In this document: positions 47,440 to 58,934 of the stretch, piece by piece
Position numbering within the stretch: position 1 is the first letter of the stretch
How the letters are laid out: every line of letters begins with the position of its first letter
Source: Macrocybe gigantea
Taxonomy: Eukaryota > Basidiomycota > Agaricomycetes > Agaricales > Callistosporiaceae
DNA: 64,000 bases
Assembly (NCBI GenBank): GCA_011319805.1
Contig: SJRY01000003.1
Location: forward strand, 143,269 to 207,268
Direction: 5' to 3'
Notes under the pieces: model-generated
Databases searched by the model: none
Told to the model about the DNA's origin: nothing
What the model saw: only the letters and a program-made list of their open reading frames with translations
Translations under genes and position numbers: made by a program

Positions 47440-48638
47440 ACGCGAACAAGCCAGCTGGGCTGAAATCAACTCCGAGCACTGTTCATCTTATTAAGAAAAA
47501 ACGGATGAAAGAAAGACAAAGGAACAGCGACGAACCTACGTTAGAGTGGCCTTGGAGAACACACTGTGCAGGCGATCCGTTCCCCAGCTCAGAACGCCAA
47601 AAAATCAATTTGTGGTCCTTCGATCCCGAAACGATCCAATGGCCATCCGGGGATACATTCATGCACATCACTTCATCCTGAGTTTTTTCGGGGAAAACGC
47701 ATTCACAGGCAGATGAAATCGTAGGGACTTTAGCAACCCTCATGAACGATCGGAAGAGAGAAAACGTGCACTCACATCGTGTCCCTTGGATGTCCTGACG
47801 CACGGAACCGCGTGATTCGAGCCCAAGGATGTAGTGGTAGCGCCACCCCTCTGCGCAGAGTCCGAGGCCAGCGAAGCCAGCAGATCCGTCAAATCCCAAA
47901 GCCGCAACGACGCGTCTAATCCCGCAGTTGCAATCCTCTTCCCATCCGGCATGAACTTGACGGCGTACACCGCGTCCGCGTGCCCGAACAGCTGAGCGAC
48001 GAGCTGCGCTGTAGCCGCGTTCCACAGCCTGACCACTGTGTCCACGTGCGCCGTCGCGACAAGCTGCGCATCCGGCGAGAACGCGACGGCGGCGATGGAG
48101 TATACTCGTGGCGACGGGCTCGGGGCAGCGCGCTAGTTGCGTCGAGGACGCGCGATGCGGACCCCGTGCCGCCGTGCAGGTCCCAGATCCGCGCTTTGCC
48201 GTCCTCGGAGCCTGAGACCAGCCATCTGGCCGTCGCGGGAGAGGTCGATTGAGAAGATCTCCTGTGAGTGGGCGTGCATCAGCCTTTGCAGGCTGCGCTG
48301 TGGTATGTCCCATATCTGGAGGAGACATATGGGTCAATAAGCGCTCGGAATATGGGAAGAACGGACGAAAACCTACACGAATCCTGCCATCCTCGGCGCC
48401 AGTATAGAGCAACTTGCTGTCGGGACTGAAGCAGACGCTTCGAACATACATAGGAGCCCTCGGGTTAAGTGCTTCATGATAAAGCGAACTTCTTTTTCAA
48501 AATTCAGAAAGCGAGCCGGTCAGAATTGTCATCATAATGCAAAGTGCTCAACTCGAGACGGACGGCATACCAGATTGTTTGACCCGTCTTTGCATCAAAA
48601 AGTGTAGCGAAATGGTCCGAGCCCGTATCACACTGCAT
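47440..48638 (-). pseudogene. Tup1-like WD40 gene fragment
   Basis: Blocks parallel to the intact TUP1 at 15.4-18.2 kb: DHFATLFDAKTGQTIW, MYVRSVCFSPDSKLLYTGAE plus DGRIR, IWDIPQRSLQRLMHAHSQEI, WLVSGSEDGKARIWDL, VYSIAAVAFSPDAQLVATAH, VVRLWNAATAQLVAQLFGHA, then VMCMNVSPDGHWIVSGSKD. Some intron positions are shared with TUP1. The N-terminal Tup1 tetramerisation helix is absent, the last repeat breaks off after VDFSPAGLFAS, and there are at least two frame changes, one of which (near DLSRDG) needs a base removed or two added, unlike the one-base losses elsewhere. A truncated, decaying paralogue fits best. Confidence 0.7.
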
Positions 48639-48799
48639 CTTTTACATGGCACCGACGCCAGGAAAGTTTCCAGAGCGCGAACACTCGCAGCTATGGCGTA
48701 AGATTGGCGCAACAAAACAAGGTAGAGCATCAAGCAATTCTGGTCCGTGGAATGAATGAGTATGATGAATAAGCAGTTGGGACGGCCCAACGTCCGGTG

Positions 48800-50040
48800 T
48801 CACTTCCTCTGCTTCGCGGTCGCAATGATAACATCGGCCGCTTTTTCAGACATCTGAAAACAAGAAAAGACGAACCCTCAGACCACATGAACGATCAAAC
48901 GAACGCAACGCTTTCCATATAAGTCGGCGTCATGATGAAGAAACCGGGAAAGTTTGGCAAAGAGCTCGCGTCAATGACCCGGAGCTTGTCCACTCCTCTG
49001 ACTTTGAAGTCGCCATCAAGCACGGCATTAAGATCTGAGAGGGTAGATAATAAGTAAGGAACGGCAAATTGCGAGGCTCAGCCGACACGCACTGTCGTCA
49101 GCACCGATGGCATTCGTGCAGCATGCATGATGGCCTTAGATACGGATCGCAAGAACAAGATAGTAAGTACATAAAAGCACGAAACAAGACAATGTGGATC
49201 TCACCGAACACACGCCTAAAGATATAATCATCAAGCTGGTCGTTTGTCATGACATTCGCGCCTGGTGCGACCTCTGCATCCACAAAGACGCCGATGGCGG
49301 AAAGTGTGACAATGTCCCAAGCGCGTCTAATAGCCCCTCGTATAGCGGCCAGATCCTGTGGAGTGCCCGGTGCTTAAAAGTGAAATTTTTGAACGTCGAG
49401 TCGGTCTTGGGGATGGGAGCCCATGAGACGGACGGTGCCTCTAGACGAAGGATAGGCTTTGAGCACGATGGCCGTCAGCGCATTGTGAATGTCCGCAAGT
49501 TCCTGGGGGGCACCTGTAGACGCAAGGCATACAGTGAGCGTCCTACAAAGCATGCGCAGACCAGGATTACCTCTGAAAAATCCCAGGAACAGCGCCGGGA
49601 TGAAATAGGTAAGGAGATCAGGCGCGCTGAGGTTAGTTGATGACTTGGTTACGATCGCATAGAGGGTCGAGCTGAATGCATAGATGTTTTCATGATTATG
49701 TCTGTTCCAGTAGTCGAGGCATGGATCTTCCACAAGGTCGGACAGGAATTTGCAGCCGTCAAATAGTGAGTAGTTCAATTTCATTCGCCACCTAACGGAA
49801 ACTTCGTCGTGATCTGTAAAAGAGGACATTTGAAGATTCGGAACACAATGTGGAGGAGAAGATGAGATGAGTGTGACTACTTGTGATGCACATGCTGTTC
49901 TCTGTCACCCCGGTCACGCTTTCTCCCATTGCAATGGCAGCGCATTGCGTTGTGAGAGGCTCTATCAGTACGCCCCATAGCTCTCCGCTCGGCATATAGA
50001 TTGAGCAATAACCTCGCAGATAACGATGAATATTTCTATG
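48800..50040 (-). pseudogene. GMC oxidoreductase, C-terminal part only
   Basis: The GMC C-terminal domain is clear: SAPDLLTYFIPALFLGFF, YPSSRGTVRLMGSHPQDRLD, RRVFG then HHACCTNAIGADD (catalytic His region), VRGVDKLRVIDASSLPN and MSEKAADVIIATAKQRK, ending at 48800. In the middle, QKFHF is followed by TAA and then, in the same frame, APGTPQDLAAIR, so this is a nonsense change, not a slip. Upstream, matches fade near 50040 (a poor GVTENSMC version of the GVGEN motif) and the FAD-binding N-terminal half with GxGxxG is missing; the sugar-kinase gene begins there. Related enzymes are aryl-alcohol, glucose or choline-type FAD oxidases. Confidence 0.75.
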
Positions 50041-50077
50041 GTTCGTGAAGCCTATTCTTGAAGCAGCATATCCACCA

Positions 50078-51321
50078 ATGCTTGCGTCCATGTCTTTCAT
50101 AGTCAAAACGATCGCTCGGCCAGGCGAAACCCTCTCGTCGGAAGGATACGAGCGCAGGATAGGTGGAAAGGGCGCGAACCAAGCCGTCGCGATCATACGC
50201 GCGGGCGGTCACGTCACCCTTTACGGTACGATCGGGGACGATGGAATGTGGATTAAGAACGCGATGCGGGCTCTGGGCATGGATGACAGGGGCATCCTTG
50301 TTGATTCTGTGCGTCCTAATTCATACTAATTATGCACCCTTACTTATGAGCTGCCGCCACTGAAGAAACCGACAGGCCGTGCTCTGATACAAGTGGCAAG
50401 AAGTGGAGAAAATAGCATAAGTGAGTGGAAAAACATTAACTCTTTCGGTCATCTGAATCGGACTCGGAAACAAAAACAATAATCCTAGTTCTCTTCCCTG
50501 GTGCGAATCACAGCACGCTTCACGAGGACACATGGTCAGCGCAGTCAGCCTTTCCAGAGGCGAGCCATGTCGTCTTGCAAAACGAAATTCATATGTCTTC
50601 CACCAAGTATGCTTTGGATGCTGCAACAAGGGAGGGAAGGACATCTGTCACTATTTTCAATCCCTCCCCAGTCCCTCCAGAGGACGAAATCAGAGAGTTT
50701 CCCTGGCACAAAGTGCATTGGCTGATTGTCAATAGAAACGAGGCGGAGGACCTCCTCACAGCGCTGTCAGATCAGCAGTCAGGCCCAGACTTGAACCCGG
50801 GTAATGGTCCGATTTCTGAATTAATGGCTCGTCTGTCATCCCAGGCCCCGTTGTCCCGCACGAATATCATATGCACACTAGGAGGCGACGGCGTCGTCGC
50901 GTTCATGCCAGCCATTCACAGAGACCAATCAAAGAACGCAATAACAATTGCCAATCATGAGCCCGATCACAACCAGAATGACTTCATGCCGCTGTTGTAT
51001 GTCCCTGCTGTCAAACTTCAGGGCACGGTACGCGACACGACGGGTGCAGGAGATTGCTTTACCGGATATTTTGTGCAGGGTTTGATGGAGTACGGACCTG
51101 ATGCTGTCGTTGGCAGCGAGATAGGGCTGAAAGATGTCGAAAAGATTCTTAAGATTTGTGTTCAGGTATGTCATGGACCCCTGTGTTTCATGTGGCTCAT
51201 TTTGAGGATTGTTATTAAAGCACATCCTTTCCAGGCTGCAGGCATGTGTTGTGAGAGGCAAGGTACCATCGATGGCATTCCAACAAGAGCTGAATTGGAA
51301 GCCAGAATGTCTTCGAATTGA
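50078..51321 (+). CDS. PfkB-family sugar kinase, ribokinase-like
   Basis: Four exons (50078-50308, 50366-50420, 50489-51165, 51235-51321) in phase give 349 residues. Family motifs: RIGGKGANQAVAIIRAGGHV (PfkB signature 1, sugar binding), TGRALIQV, LFPGANHS, IVNRNEAEDLL, IICTLGGDGVVAF and RDTTGAGDCFTGYF, which holds the catalytic Asp and anion hole. It ends GIPTRAELEARMSSN. Ribokinase phosphorylates D-ribose at O5 in the cytosol; among PfkB members this fits best. The first strand looks short (MLASMSFIVKTIARPGETL), so the true start may lie upstream, where a frame continues to about 50045 without an ATG. It converges on the EthD-domain gene. Confidence 0.85.
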
Positions 51322-51402
51322 CTGCACATATAGGGTACACGTACAGAGCGATGCAAGCTGAGGAAGTCAACGGTCAAAACTTGCTCTGCAGTCTGAAAAA
51401 CT

Positions 51403-52126
51403 TCAAGCTCTGATAGGATCTATGATCCTGATGCTCCAGGGAGTCTCTAGTGCGTCCTTGAACTCCTTTGACCCTATCACCGTCTCTCTGTCCCATTCAT
51501 AAACTGTGGCGTACTGAGAGGGCTCGTTCGCTGCGACGAGGTCGTCGTCACGTTTGCCTGCCAGCTCGACAAAGTCAACGAGCTTGAAGCGCCTCGCGCG
51601 CAAGAACCCAGGGACCTTGGACAGCTCTGCAAGATGCTCCTTCATGTACCAACTATTCACCTCTTCTTCCGTCTTTGGCGTCGTCGGAAGCTCCGCGACG
51701 AGCACAAACGGCGCCGGTTCGGCATCACCATTAGCCGGGCCGGCGCTAGGTTTTTCGAACGTGAGAAAGTGCGAGTACAGAGCATCGCGAGGTTGGCTAT
51801 GACGTGCTTCTCGTTTTGCGATGCTTTGCTGGCGAGAGATTTGTACGCTTCGGACTGCATGACCTCGGGAGAGGTGAGGTCGTACAGCGCGAGATAGCTT
51901 GGACCCTGCGAGGCGTCGGTCTGCTTGTACCGCGCTGCGTTGATAAAGCCCGGTGTGGCGAGTCGGGCAGGGACGTGCTCAGTGTCGTACCAGTCTGCGC
52001 ACATCGTCAGTAAAATCTCCCTGACGAGAATATAAACGGAACTGGTTTACCATTGAACTCCTTGTCGGAGACGTCTGGCCCACACTCGCCTAGCACAAAC
52101 AGCAGTCCTTGATTCGTGGTGGTCAT
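51403..52126 (-). CDS. EthD-domain (dimeric alpha-beta barrel) protein
   Basis: Two exons (52126-52051 and 51994-51403). It starts MTTTNQGLLFVLGE and holds two ferredoxin-like repeats of EthD type: first FNDWYDTEHVPARLATPGFI, with ARYKQTD and LALYDL, then VNSWYMKEHLAELSKVPGFL, with RARRFK and YATVYEWD. The W-Y-x-x-E/T-H pattern with a final PGF turn is the family mark. Function is unknown; relatives act in pigment or aromatic polyketide pathways, or bind haem-like ligands. A frame change at 51758-51759 is fixed by one added base, giving 222 residues and joining the two repeats through a short Pro/Ala linker. Confidence 0.75.
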
Positions 52127-52540
52127 CGCGAACGTTGTGTTTGTAAAAGAGACTGCTGGGAAGGCTGAGGTTAAGAGATGAGAGCAAGCAAGCTTGGGCT
52201 ATTTTCGAGCGACTTCGCGATACCCGCGCTCGTGGTCTAATCAACCGTCGTCGATTTCCAATGCCTTCTGGGCCTGATGCTCATTGGACGTCTGAACGCT
52301 GAGAGCAAAAAACAGCCCAAGATTAGTCGCTCTCGTTTGGCCCACTCTGTATTTGAGCAGGCCTTTTCCATATCAACGGTCAAGCACACAAAGCTGGCAG
52401 GTGAACTGGTTTTCGACCTTGGCAGCTGCTAGATTTTTAGCTTTCTCGTCTGTTGGTTTCCAGCCGACGACAAGCCCATTCACGTTCCGTTCCCGTGCCC
52501 ACGGGGAAAAAATGTGGGAAACCTGCATCAGCAAAATGTC
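52127..52540. other. Upstream region of the EthD-domain gene
   Basis: No gene seen. It marks the left edge of the repeat-rich island. Confidence 0.4.
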
Positions 52541-52960
52541 CTGTAAAATACATTAGAATACATTGCAATACATTGTCACCATTGTCCACATTGTATCCAA
52601 TTTTATTAGGCTAGTATACATTGCCTCACAAGGCAACAATTACTAGGCAATTTTGTATTAACATTGTATAGTAAACTTAAGATAGTAGACCTTGCAAGGA
52701 TACTAGCAAAATTGTAAGACCATACAAGATTATCCCTACCATACAATGTTATCCAATTTTAGCTTGACCATACAAGATTATCTCTACCATACAATGTTAT
52801 CCATTTTTAGCTCAACCATACAATGTTATCCATTTTTATCCCTACCATACAATGTTATCCATTTTTAGCTCTACTATACAATGTATCCAATTTTATTTCT
52901 ACCGTACAAGATTGTTACAACTCTACATTGCAATACATTTCAATGGAAGAAAGCCTGGAT
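52541..52960. repeat. AT-rich tandem repeat block flanked by a 16-bp direct repeat
   Basis: From about 52718 to 52916 there are eight units built on CCATACAATGTTATCC(A)nTTTTTAGCTC, about 29 nt long, with two shorter 19-nt variants ending in AAGATTATC. TACATTGCAATACATT stands at both ends of the block (52559-52574 and 52924-52939). The composition is far more AT-rich than the flanks. It resembles the subterminal repeats of a DNA transposon or a remnant non-autonomous element. Confidence 0.7.
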
Positions 52961-53126
52961 TATGGGCTTTTTTTTTTATGCTGGCATTAGATTTCTTACA
53001 ATCCCACATTGATCAGTACAAATGTATCATTGTCAATATTATATACATGCAATAAAAAAGGAAAGACAGCAAAGGAGCACATCAAGCATGGAGGAAGGGA
53101 GGGAGAGAATACAGACAAAGCCACCA

Positions 53127-55978
53127 TCAATTCTTCTTTCGCGATGTCACCGCGCCTCTCTTTGCACGTCCTCGGCGTCGGCCTCGCACCGCGGGCAATT
53201 CGCCGGTGGTCATGTCGGGCATTGGGGATGCGGGGCGCCCTTGCGTATCGGTCGCTCCGCCGCGTCCGCGCGCCCTTTTTGATATGCCGCGTCCGCGAGT
53301 ACTTGCGGCTGACCTTTTGGCACCGCGAACACTTGGTGCCGGAGGCGGCACGTCGACGGGTTCTTGTTCCTGAGCGGAGAGGTCGCTCATAGGACTCGGG
53401 GGCATGTCGGACATGTCGCCTTTCGGTGGCTCGGGTGCCTGCAGCATGTCGTCATCGAATTGGAGTCGCGGGTCTTCATCCGACGGAGAATTGAGCCAGG
53501 GATCAGAGTTGGGATCAAGGTTGGGTGCACGGCGGGGAGTGACGTTGCCTGTTGCTTCTGTGTAGATAGATTTCAGTCTAGTAAGGAATGATTATTGACA
53601 CGAACCATTATTAGCTTCAGGGCTCTGCAGAGGCCCTTCTTGCTGAGGTTCGGGTCCTGTCCCCCTCACGGTATCTCCAGGAAGCAAGTCGTCCTGCACA
53701 TTGTTGCCCTGGGGCGGAGGGATGTCAGGGCCGTGATGATGACCACATTGAATACCTCTTCGCTCCGGGATTGGGATGGGAGAGGGTCGGCGCATCGGTT
53801 TTTGAGTTCCGGGCCTCGTCTGTCGCAGGGGGGAGAGAGTACTCGACGCGTCTGCTGTACGAGGTCGCGATTGTCGCAAGTCGGCCGCATTCTCGTCTCC
53901 AGAGGGATCCTGGAATCGTCGATTGGGCGGCGGATATTTTCTGTGGGACCTTGCCATCTGTGCCTTTCCCTGAGCGGTGCGCATTCAACAAGATGGACTC
54001 AACGTACCGGGTCCATGCGATTTTGTTGGTGGCGGCTTATCTGAATCGCCAGGCTCCTCGGCAAAGGAAGATGTCGGTCGTGGTTGTCGTAGCGTCGGGA
54101 GAGACGCCTGTGATAGTCTTCGTCTTCGTCTTCGTATTCATTGCGTGGACCGTGGTTGCCATAGCCTCGATTGCCATGGTCTTCGTCGTCAGCGTCATCT
54201 TCGTCTTCATCTTCATCTTCGTCTTCGTTGTGTGGCGGCAGTGGGCTGGAGGTACGCCGGGACCGACGGGAGCTGCTCGCCGTGCTTGACGACAGCGGTC
54301 TGTGTGACCATTTGTGTGCCGCGGCTTGATTTCCAGCTGTAGAGTATAATTGTCTTGGACTTCGTGAGATCTGGGTCTTGGACTCACCGCCGATCGGGCC
54401 ACGCGGCGAGTTTACGAGCTCTTCTTGTTCCTGGAAAGCTAAGAGAAGAGCCGAGGGGCACGCCTGCGCCTGCTTGCCGTTGAGCGCGAGTTGTTCCGCG
54501 GAGAATACCTGCCTATCGGGTCGTGTAACTCTGTAATAACAAGTCTTATCCAACAATGTGATATCATACCTGTTCCACCAGTCCAAGGTGTCTATACACC
54601 ATTTCCATTGCCTGTTATTGAACAGGCTGAGCACCATTTCGTAAAATCGTGCATTCCCCCAAGTCGCTTCGTCCAGTCGCCAATCCTCTTGCTCGGAGAG
54701 GAGATATCGCACCTAAAAAAAGAACTAGTAGCACTGCGCTGACACGATCAGGAGACTTACGTGCATTGCTGCATACGCGATGCTCGCTGGCGTCACCTCC
54801 TTCATCCTGTGTTTCTTCGCTTGACTTGAACGGGTCCTGGTTCGCCCGGGTGCTTCCTTCGACGCCGAAGATGGCGATGTGAACAAGTGTTTCCAGACCT
54901 GCAAGGGGCGGCAGTCCAATCAAAAATCGCGAGACCTGCAGATCATGTACGCGGACCAGAAGCGGACCTTTGCAAAGGCCATGCCCTATGTTGGCCATGT
55001 CGAAATTATCCCCGTTCTCTTCGTACATGAACGCGACAGGGTCCTGCGGATTCAGGAGGCTTCTGTCGTTGAGGAACCTGAGCATAGTGCTGGGTAATAC
55101 CCTAATTAGTAGCATTTGAACTTTGAAAAATAAAAAAACTTGCCTCTCTGGATCGGCATCGAATTCTTCGAGGCGATCGACCGGGCAAAGCAACCGCGCC
55201 AGGACCGGATGATGGAATCCGCGACGGCCCTCCTTTCTGTCGCCCGCGAGAATGGGGGGGTCTATTTGCTGACCCGGAATATCCCTGGCGACGAGGTCAA
55301 TAAACGCGTCTTTGAGGCTCGACGTATCTTCGCTGCGAGCCTGGCTTGCCGAGTTCTTCATCTGACGGAGCATGCAGTTAGTGCTAGTTTGGGTATATGC
55401 GCATATGATTACCTTGTCTGTCAAGTCCACCAGTCGATGCGGCTGTTCCATCAGTTTGCCCATGTAATCTTCGAAACCGCTGATTGACGCCCGCATGATC
55501 CCGTATATGCGCAACAATTCTTCGCGCTTTGCGTCTGGAGCTGGTGATCTGAAAGAGATGAGCGTAGAGTAACTGTACCGTCTCATGATCGCGCACGTAC
55601 GAGGTCTCGTCGTCCATGTCGGTCAGGAAGCCCGTGTTCCATAGCTCTGAAAAATCAATGAACGCGCTCTCGCTGCGCAAAATCCATTTCGCGATGTTAT
55701 GGAAAGGCGTGTATTCCGTGTTTCTGTGTATAGAATATGTCAGCTTGCGAAAGCCACTGCTCGGCTGGATCTGAACCTCACCGGGTCCTTTTCTTGGAAC
55801 CATTCTTAAGCTCGGCGAGTAGACCTGTTTCCGCCTGACTTTGTTGCCCTTCCTGGTCGCGGTTGCGCTCAGAGTCTCTTTCCGTCGTCGGCTGATCTCC
55901 TGCGACGGGTCGCGCGACTTCGGGCTCGACTCTTGGGCTCGCCTGAGCGCCGCGGGGTTCCTGGAAGTGGCTGGGCAT
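53127..55978 (-). CDS. DUF6698-like protein with low-complexity tail
   Basis: A multi-exon gene starting MPSHFQEPRGAQASPRVEPE. Conserved-looking core in order: AKWILRSESAFIDFSELWNT, YGIMRASISGFEDYMGKLM, SSLKDAFIDLVARDIPGQ, GFHHPVLARLLCPVDRLEEF, GLCKGPLLVRVHDLQVWKHL, EVTPASIAYAAMHVRYLLSE and FYEMVLSLFNNRQWKWC. The H.....LLCP and VTPASIAYAA blocks are what I know from basidiomycete proteins of the DUF6698 type; function unknown. The long tail is rich in Arg, Asp/Glu and Pro and ends RAKRGAVTSRKKN, so it may bind nucleic acid. The intron after DADPE begins with GC (AG|GCAAGT at 55143), an ideal GC-AG donor. It shares strand with the Spt5-like gene upstream, and both lie in the mobile-element island. 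Confidence 0.6.
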
Positions 55979-56185
55979 CGTGATGGTTCGAAGGAAATTG
56001 TGGGGAATTGGAAAAGCGTCTGGCACCAAAGTCGCGTTCTGCGAAGCATGTCAGCTGATAAGAAGCCTGCTGTCATCTGACTGTTGATGGGACTCCCTAA
56101 GCACGCCGCCTCTCTTAGCATGGAATATATTAGTCGACGTCTATTCTACGGTCATGTATATCCAAGATCGATTGTACACTTATAA

Positions 56186-58698
56186 TCATTTAGCGCGGGT
56201 CCTTCGAGCTTCAGTACGCAAATCCGTAACCAGACGATCGTTTTGGTCTTTTTGCTCTTTTGTTTCCCAACCCTGGCACATGTCGTCGGTCGTCAACTCG
56301 ATGAATTCCCCCGAAAGACTTTCTACCCCGTTCTCATCTCGATTCATGACGGCGCATCGGATGATCGCCTTGCCGTCCTCGTAGCGATGATGGATACGGC
56401 GTACGTACTTGCCGCAGTGCTCGCCTCTTATCACTACCAGCAGACCGTTGTCGCGAGTCGGGTGAGGGTGCTTGACGGTCACCCATTCTGGCTCAAGGTG
56501 CTCCAAGGTCCGATAGAACTGGTGTCGCAACACCGGTCTCTGTTGACCGGACATGATCGACACCGTCAAGATCTTGCGGCTGTATCCACCGCCGTTTACT
56601 GTGGCTCGGATCGTTCGGCCCACAAGACGGGGATCCAGGAGCGGATGGTCGTTTGAAGCAGAGACGCGAGGACGTGCGGGTTCGTCGCGAGGAGATGCCA
56701 GAGCGAACGGTGTCCAGGAGGATGGGTTCCAAGCCGGCGTCGCCAAGCCAAAGTCGGGCATGGGCGTTTGCCCTCCGATATTTGGAGTGCCTGCGGAGAC
56801 GGCGGGAACAAGGCGTGAACTCGACGGCTCGGGTTCTGAAATGTGATTGCGGGGGAAGAATCGAGGGTTTTTGTGAGGAGCGCAGGCAAATAACTTCATA
56901 TGGTGTCTATTGAAAGCAAATCAAAGGAGATGTGCCACACAGTGCATCAAATACTTACAAGGCATCCACAACGTCATCATAATCAAAAGTCAAGGATTGG
57001 TAGGGCGCGCTGCACTGTACTGTAAGAATTGAACGACGAGTTTGATGCCGCTTTGCGAAGCCTCATCGCAAAGAACGTCCTTGATCACCGCATGGTAGCC
57101 CTTCATCGCGTGCTTCTTCGCGATGACGACGATCCGGCCCTTCCACGGAATATAATCTCGGGCGATCTCTGCAGTCTCTGGCTCCGTCGGCGTCGCCAAA
57201 GAATGCTCCGATGGTACAATCTTGAGCCAGTTGACGTGGACTTGAAATGTCTGGGCATGGTGTTAGACAAGGCGATATGCTGTGAAATCTGTACACTGAC
57301 CTCGAAATGCTGCTCCAGAAACGCCTTTGCGAGATCATTGGGCTGCTCGACGAGGTCGGCGCTGGTCTCAACCACACCCGTTACCCAAGCCTTTTGTCCT
57401 TGTCTCGGCCGCCGGTCACTTGGACGAAATCTCCGGGTACGATGACCTTTCGCAGCTCGCGCCACGGAACACTGATTAAGCCTTCGTCTTCGGACAAATT
57501 GACCTCGACGCCGTTTTGGGAAAGGGAGCGGATGATGCCCTGCTTCTCGGATGAGGTTACGTAGACCTTCTCCTGCTCTTCGAACTTCCATTCCACGGGG
57601 CATATGAATCCAGCAGCTTGGATAGCTGGATGCTTGCTCATTTGAAATGTCGTGAAAGTCTCCGTTGACAAGAAGACACCGCTTCGAGAGACCGAGTGAA
57701 GGTCGAACGGCTTCTTCAGCAGGCCGTGCTTAAACATCATTCGCCCAAACTTGAATGTATGCTCGTCTATGCGCGTCGGTTGAACGCGAAAGTCCCTCGG
57801 GATCGTCAGCGGGTCGAAAAGTCGAGCAAGAGGGGGGACTGTCGACCTCTTCCGCTTTTTCGACGAAGGGACGGCGTGAAAGTCAAGGCGGGGGATCAAC
57901 AATACGCTGACCCCAACCCAGTGTTCAAACTTGCAGATCAACCCCACGTCGCCCTTGTACGGCCCTTTTAGAATTCGCACCCAAGACCCCACCGAAGGTA
58001 TATCGCTAGGCTCCGCAACCGTTAGCGTCTGCTGCCAGTCCTTCACATCGATCCGGGTCCGTGGAATGTCTTGGTCACCGCGGCGAATCCCCGGAGTGAT
58101 TTTAAGCAGATTGACCAGCGCCTGGTTCATCGTTGCTTCCAAGTAGATCCAACCGCGGAGGTAGGCACGACAAAAGGCCGAACGCAACTCGTGCTCGGGC
58201 TGAGCGGCCTTCATCAGCAACATCAACGCCTCCTCCTCGATCCCGACCTATTAAAGTCCTTAGCAGTGACTGAAGATGGTTGAAAAGTTACTCACGCGGC
58301 AGGGAACTCGCCACAGGGGGTAGTCACCATCAAGGACCATACTTTCCAAGGGCAGATCGATGACCGTCTCTCCATCATGGGGTTGAGACCTCGACGAGTC
58401 CTGACGTCGGCGCGCACGCTGGAGAATCTCGGATAGGAAGGTGTCAAGGTCGTCGCCACTGCCGTCGTCGATGCCAATAGAATCCTGAGTCGTCGCAGAG
58501 CCAGTCTGCGGACCCTCTTCAGTTTGTTCGTTATCATCAATAAAGTCATCTGAGGAATGGTTAGATAGGTAACCGGTGTCGCATTCAGGCATTGATCGTA
58601 CCAAGTAAGTCATCCTGCTCCTCCTCGCTGCTCTGGTCGTCCACCTCCGCCTCGATATCGATGAACCGTCGAGCCGCCTCTGAAACCTGTCGGGGCAT
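56186..58698 (-). CDS. Spt5-like protein with NGN and KOW domains
   Basis: Starts MPRQVSEAARRFIDIEAEVD, with an acidic N-terminus as in Spt5. The NGN domain begins WRVPCRVGIEEEALMLLMK and continues SAFCRAYLRGWIYLEATMNQ. KOW motifs follow: VGSWVRILKGPYKGDVGLIC, VIVPGDFVQVTGGRDKDK, WKGRIVVIAKKHAMKGYHAV and LLDPRLVGRTIRATVNGGGY. A linker with GGQTPMPDFGLATPAWNP recalls the Spt5 C-terminal repeats. The real Spt5, with Spt4, holds RNA polymerase II in elongation; this smaller, divergent copy inside a transposon island is probably not the cell's only Spt5. One frame change at the A run of the coding strand (TTTT at 57392-57395) is fixed by one added base. Exon borders around 56890-57250 are only approximate. 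Confidence 0.7.
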
Positions 58699-58934
58699 GG
58701 CGTTTAGGTTTCGGGTCGAGGAGGCTGAGAACGATGATCAGCACTTATTCGATGACGTTTGTGTAGACAGCCATGGTGAGCCTCTAGCATTTCATAATGA
58801 CAAGTTTCTTTTTTTTTTTTTTGGCCTTAACGTCGTTGTGTTCACCCATTCATTTTATTGTTCTAGTCTACTATATATTCTACTGACTACACAAAAATCT
58901 AGGGACTTACCGAGAGGGGCCGACCAGCAGCAAG

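Noticed and set aside
54100..54240. Hydrophobic Val/Phe-rich plus-strand frame suggesting a membrane protein
   Set aside because: It is the complement of the Asp/Glu-rich tail of the DUF6698-like gene (GAC/GAA repeats read on the other strand).
53595..54289. Plus-strand frames opposite the DUF6698-like tail
   Set aside because: Shadows of the low-complexity coding strand.
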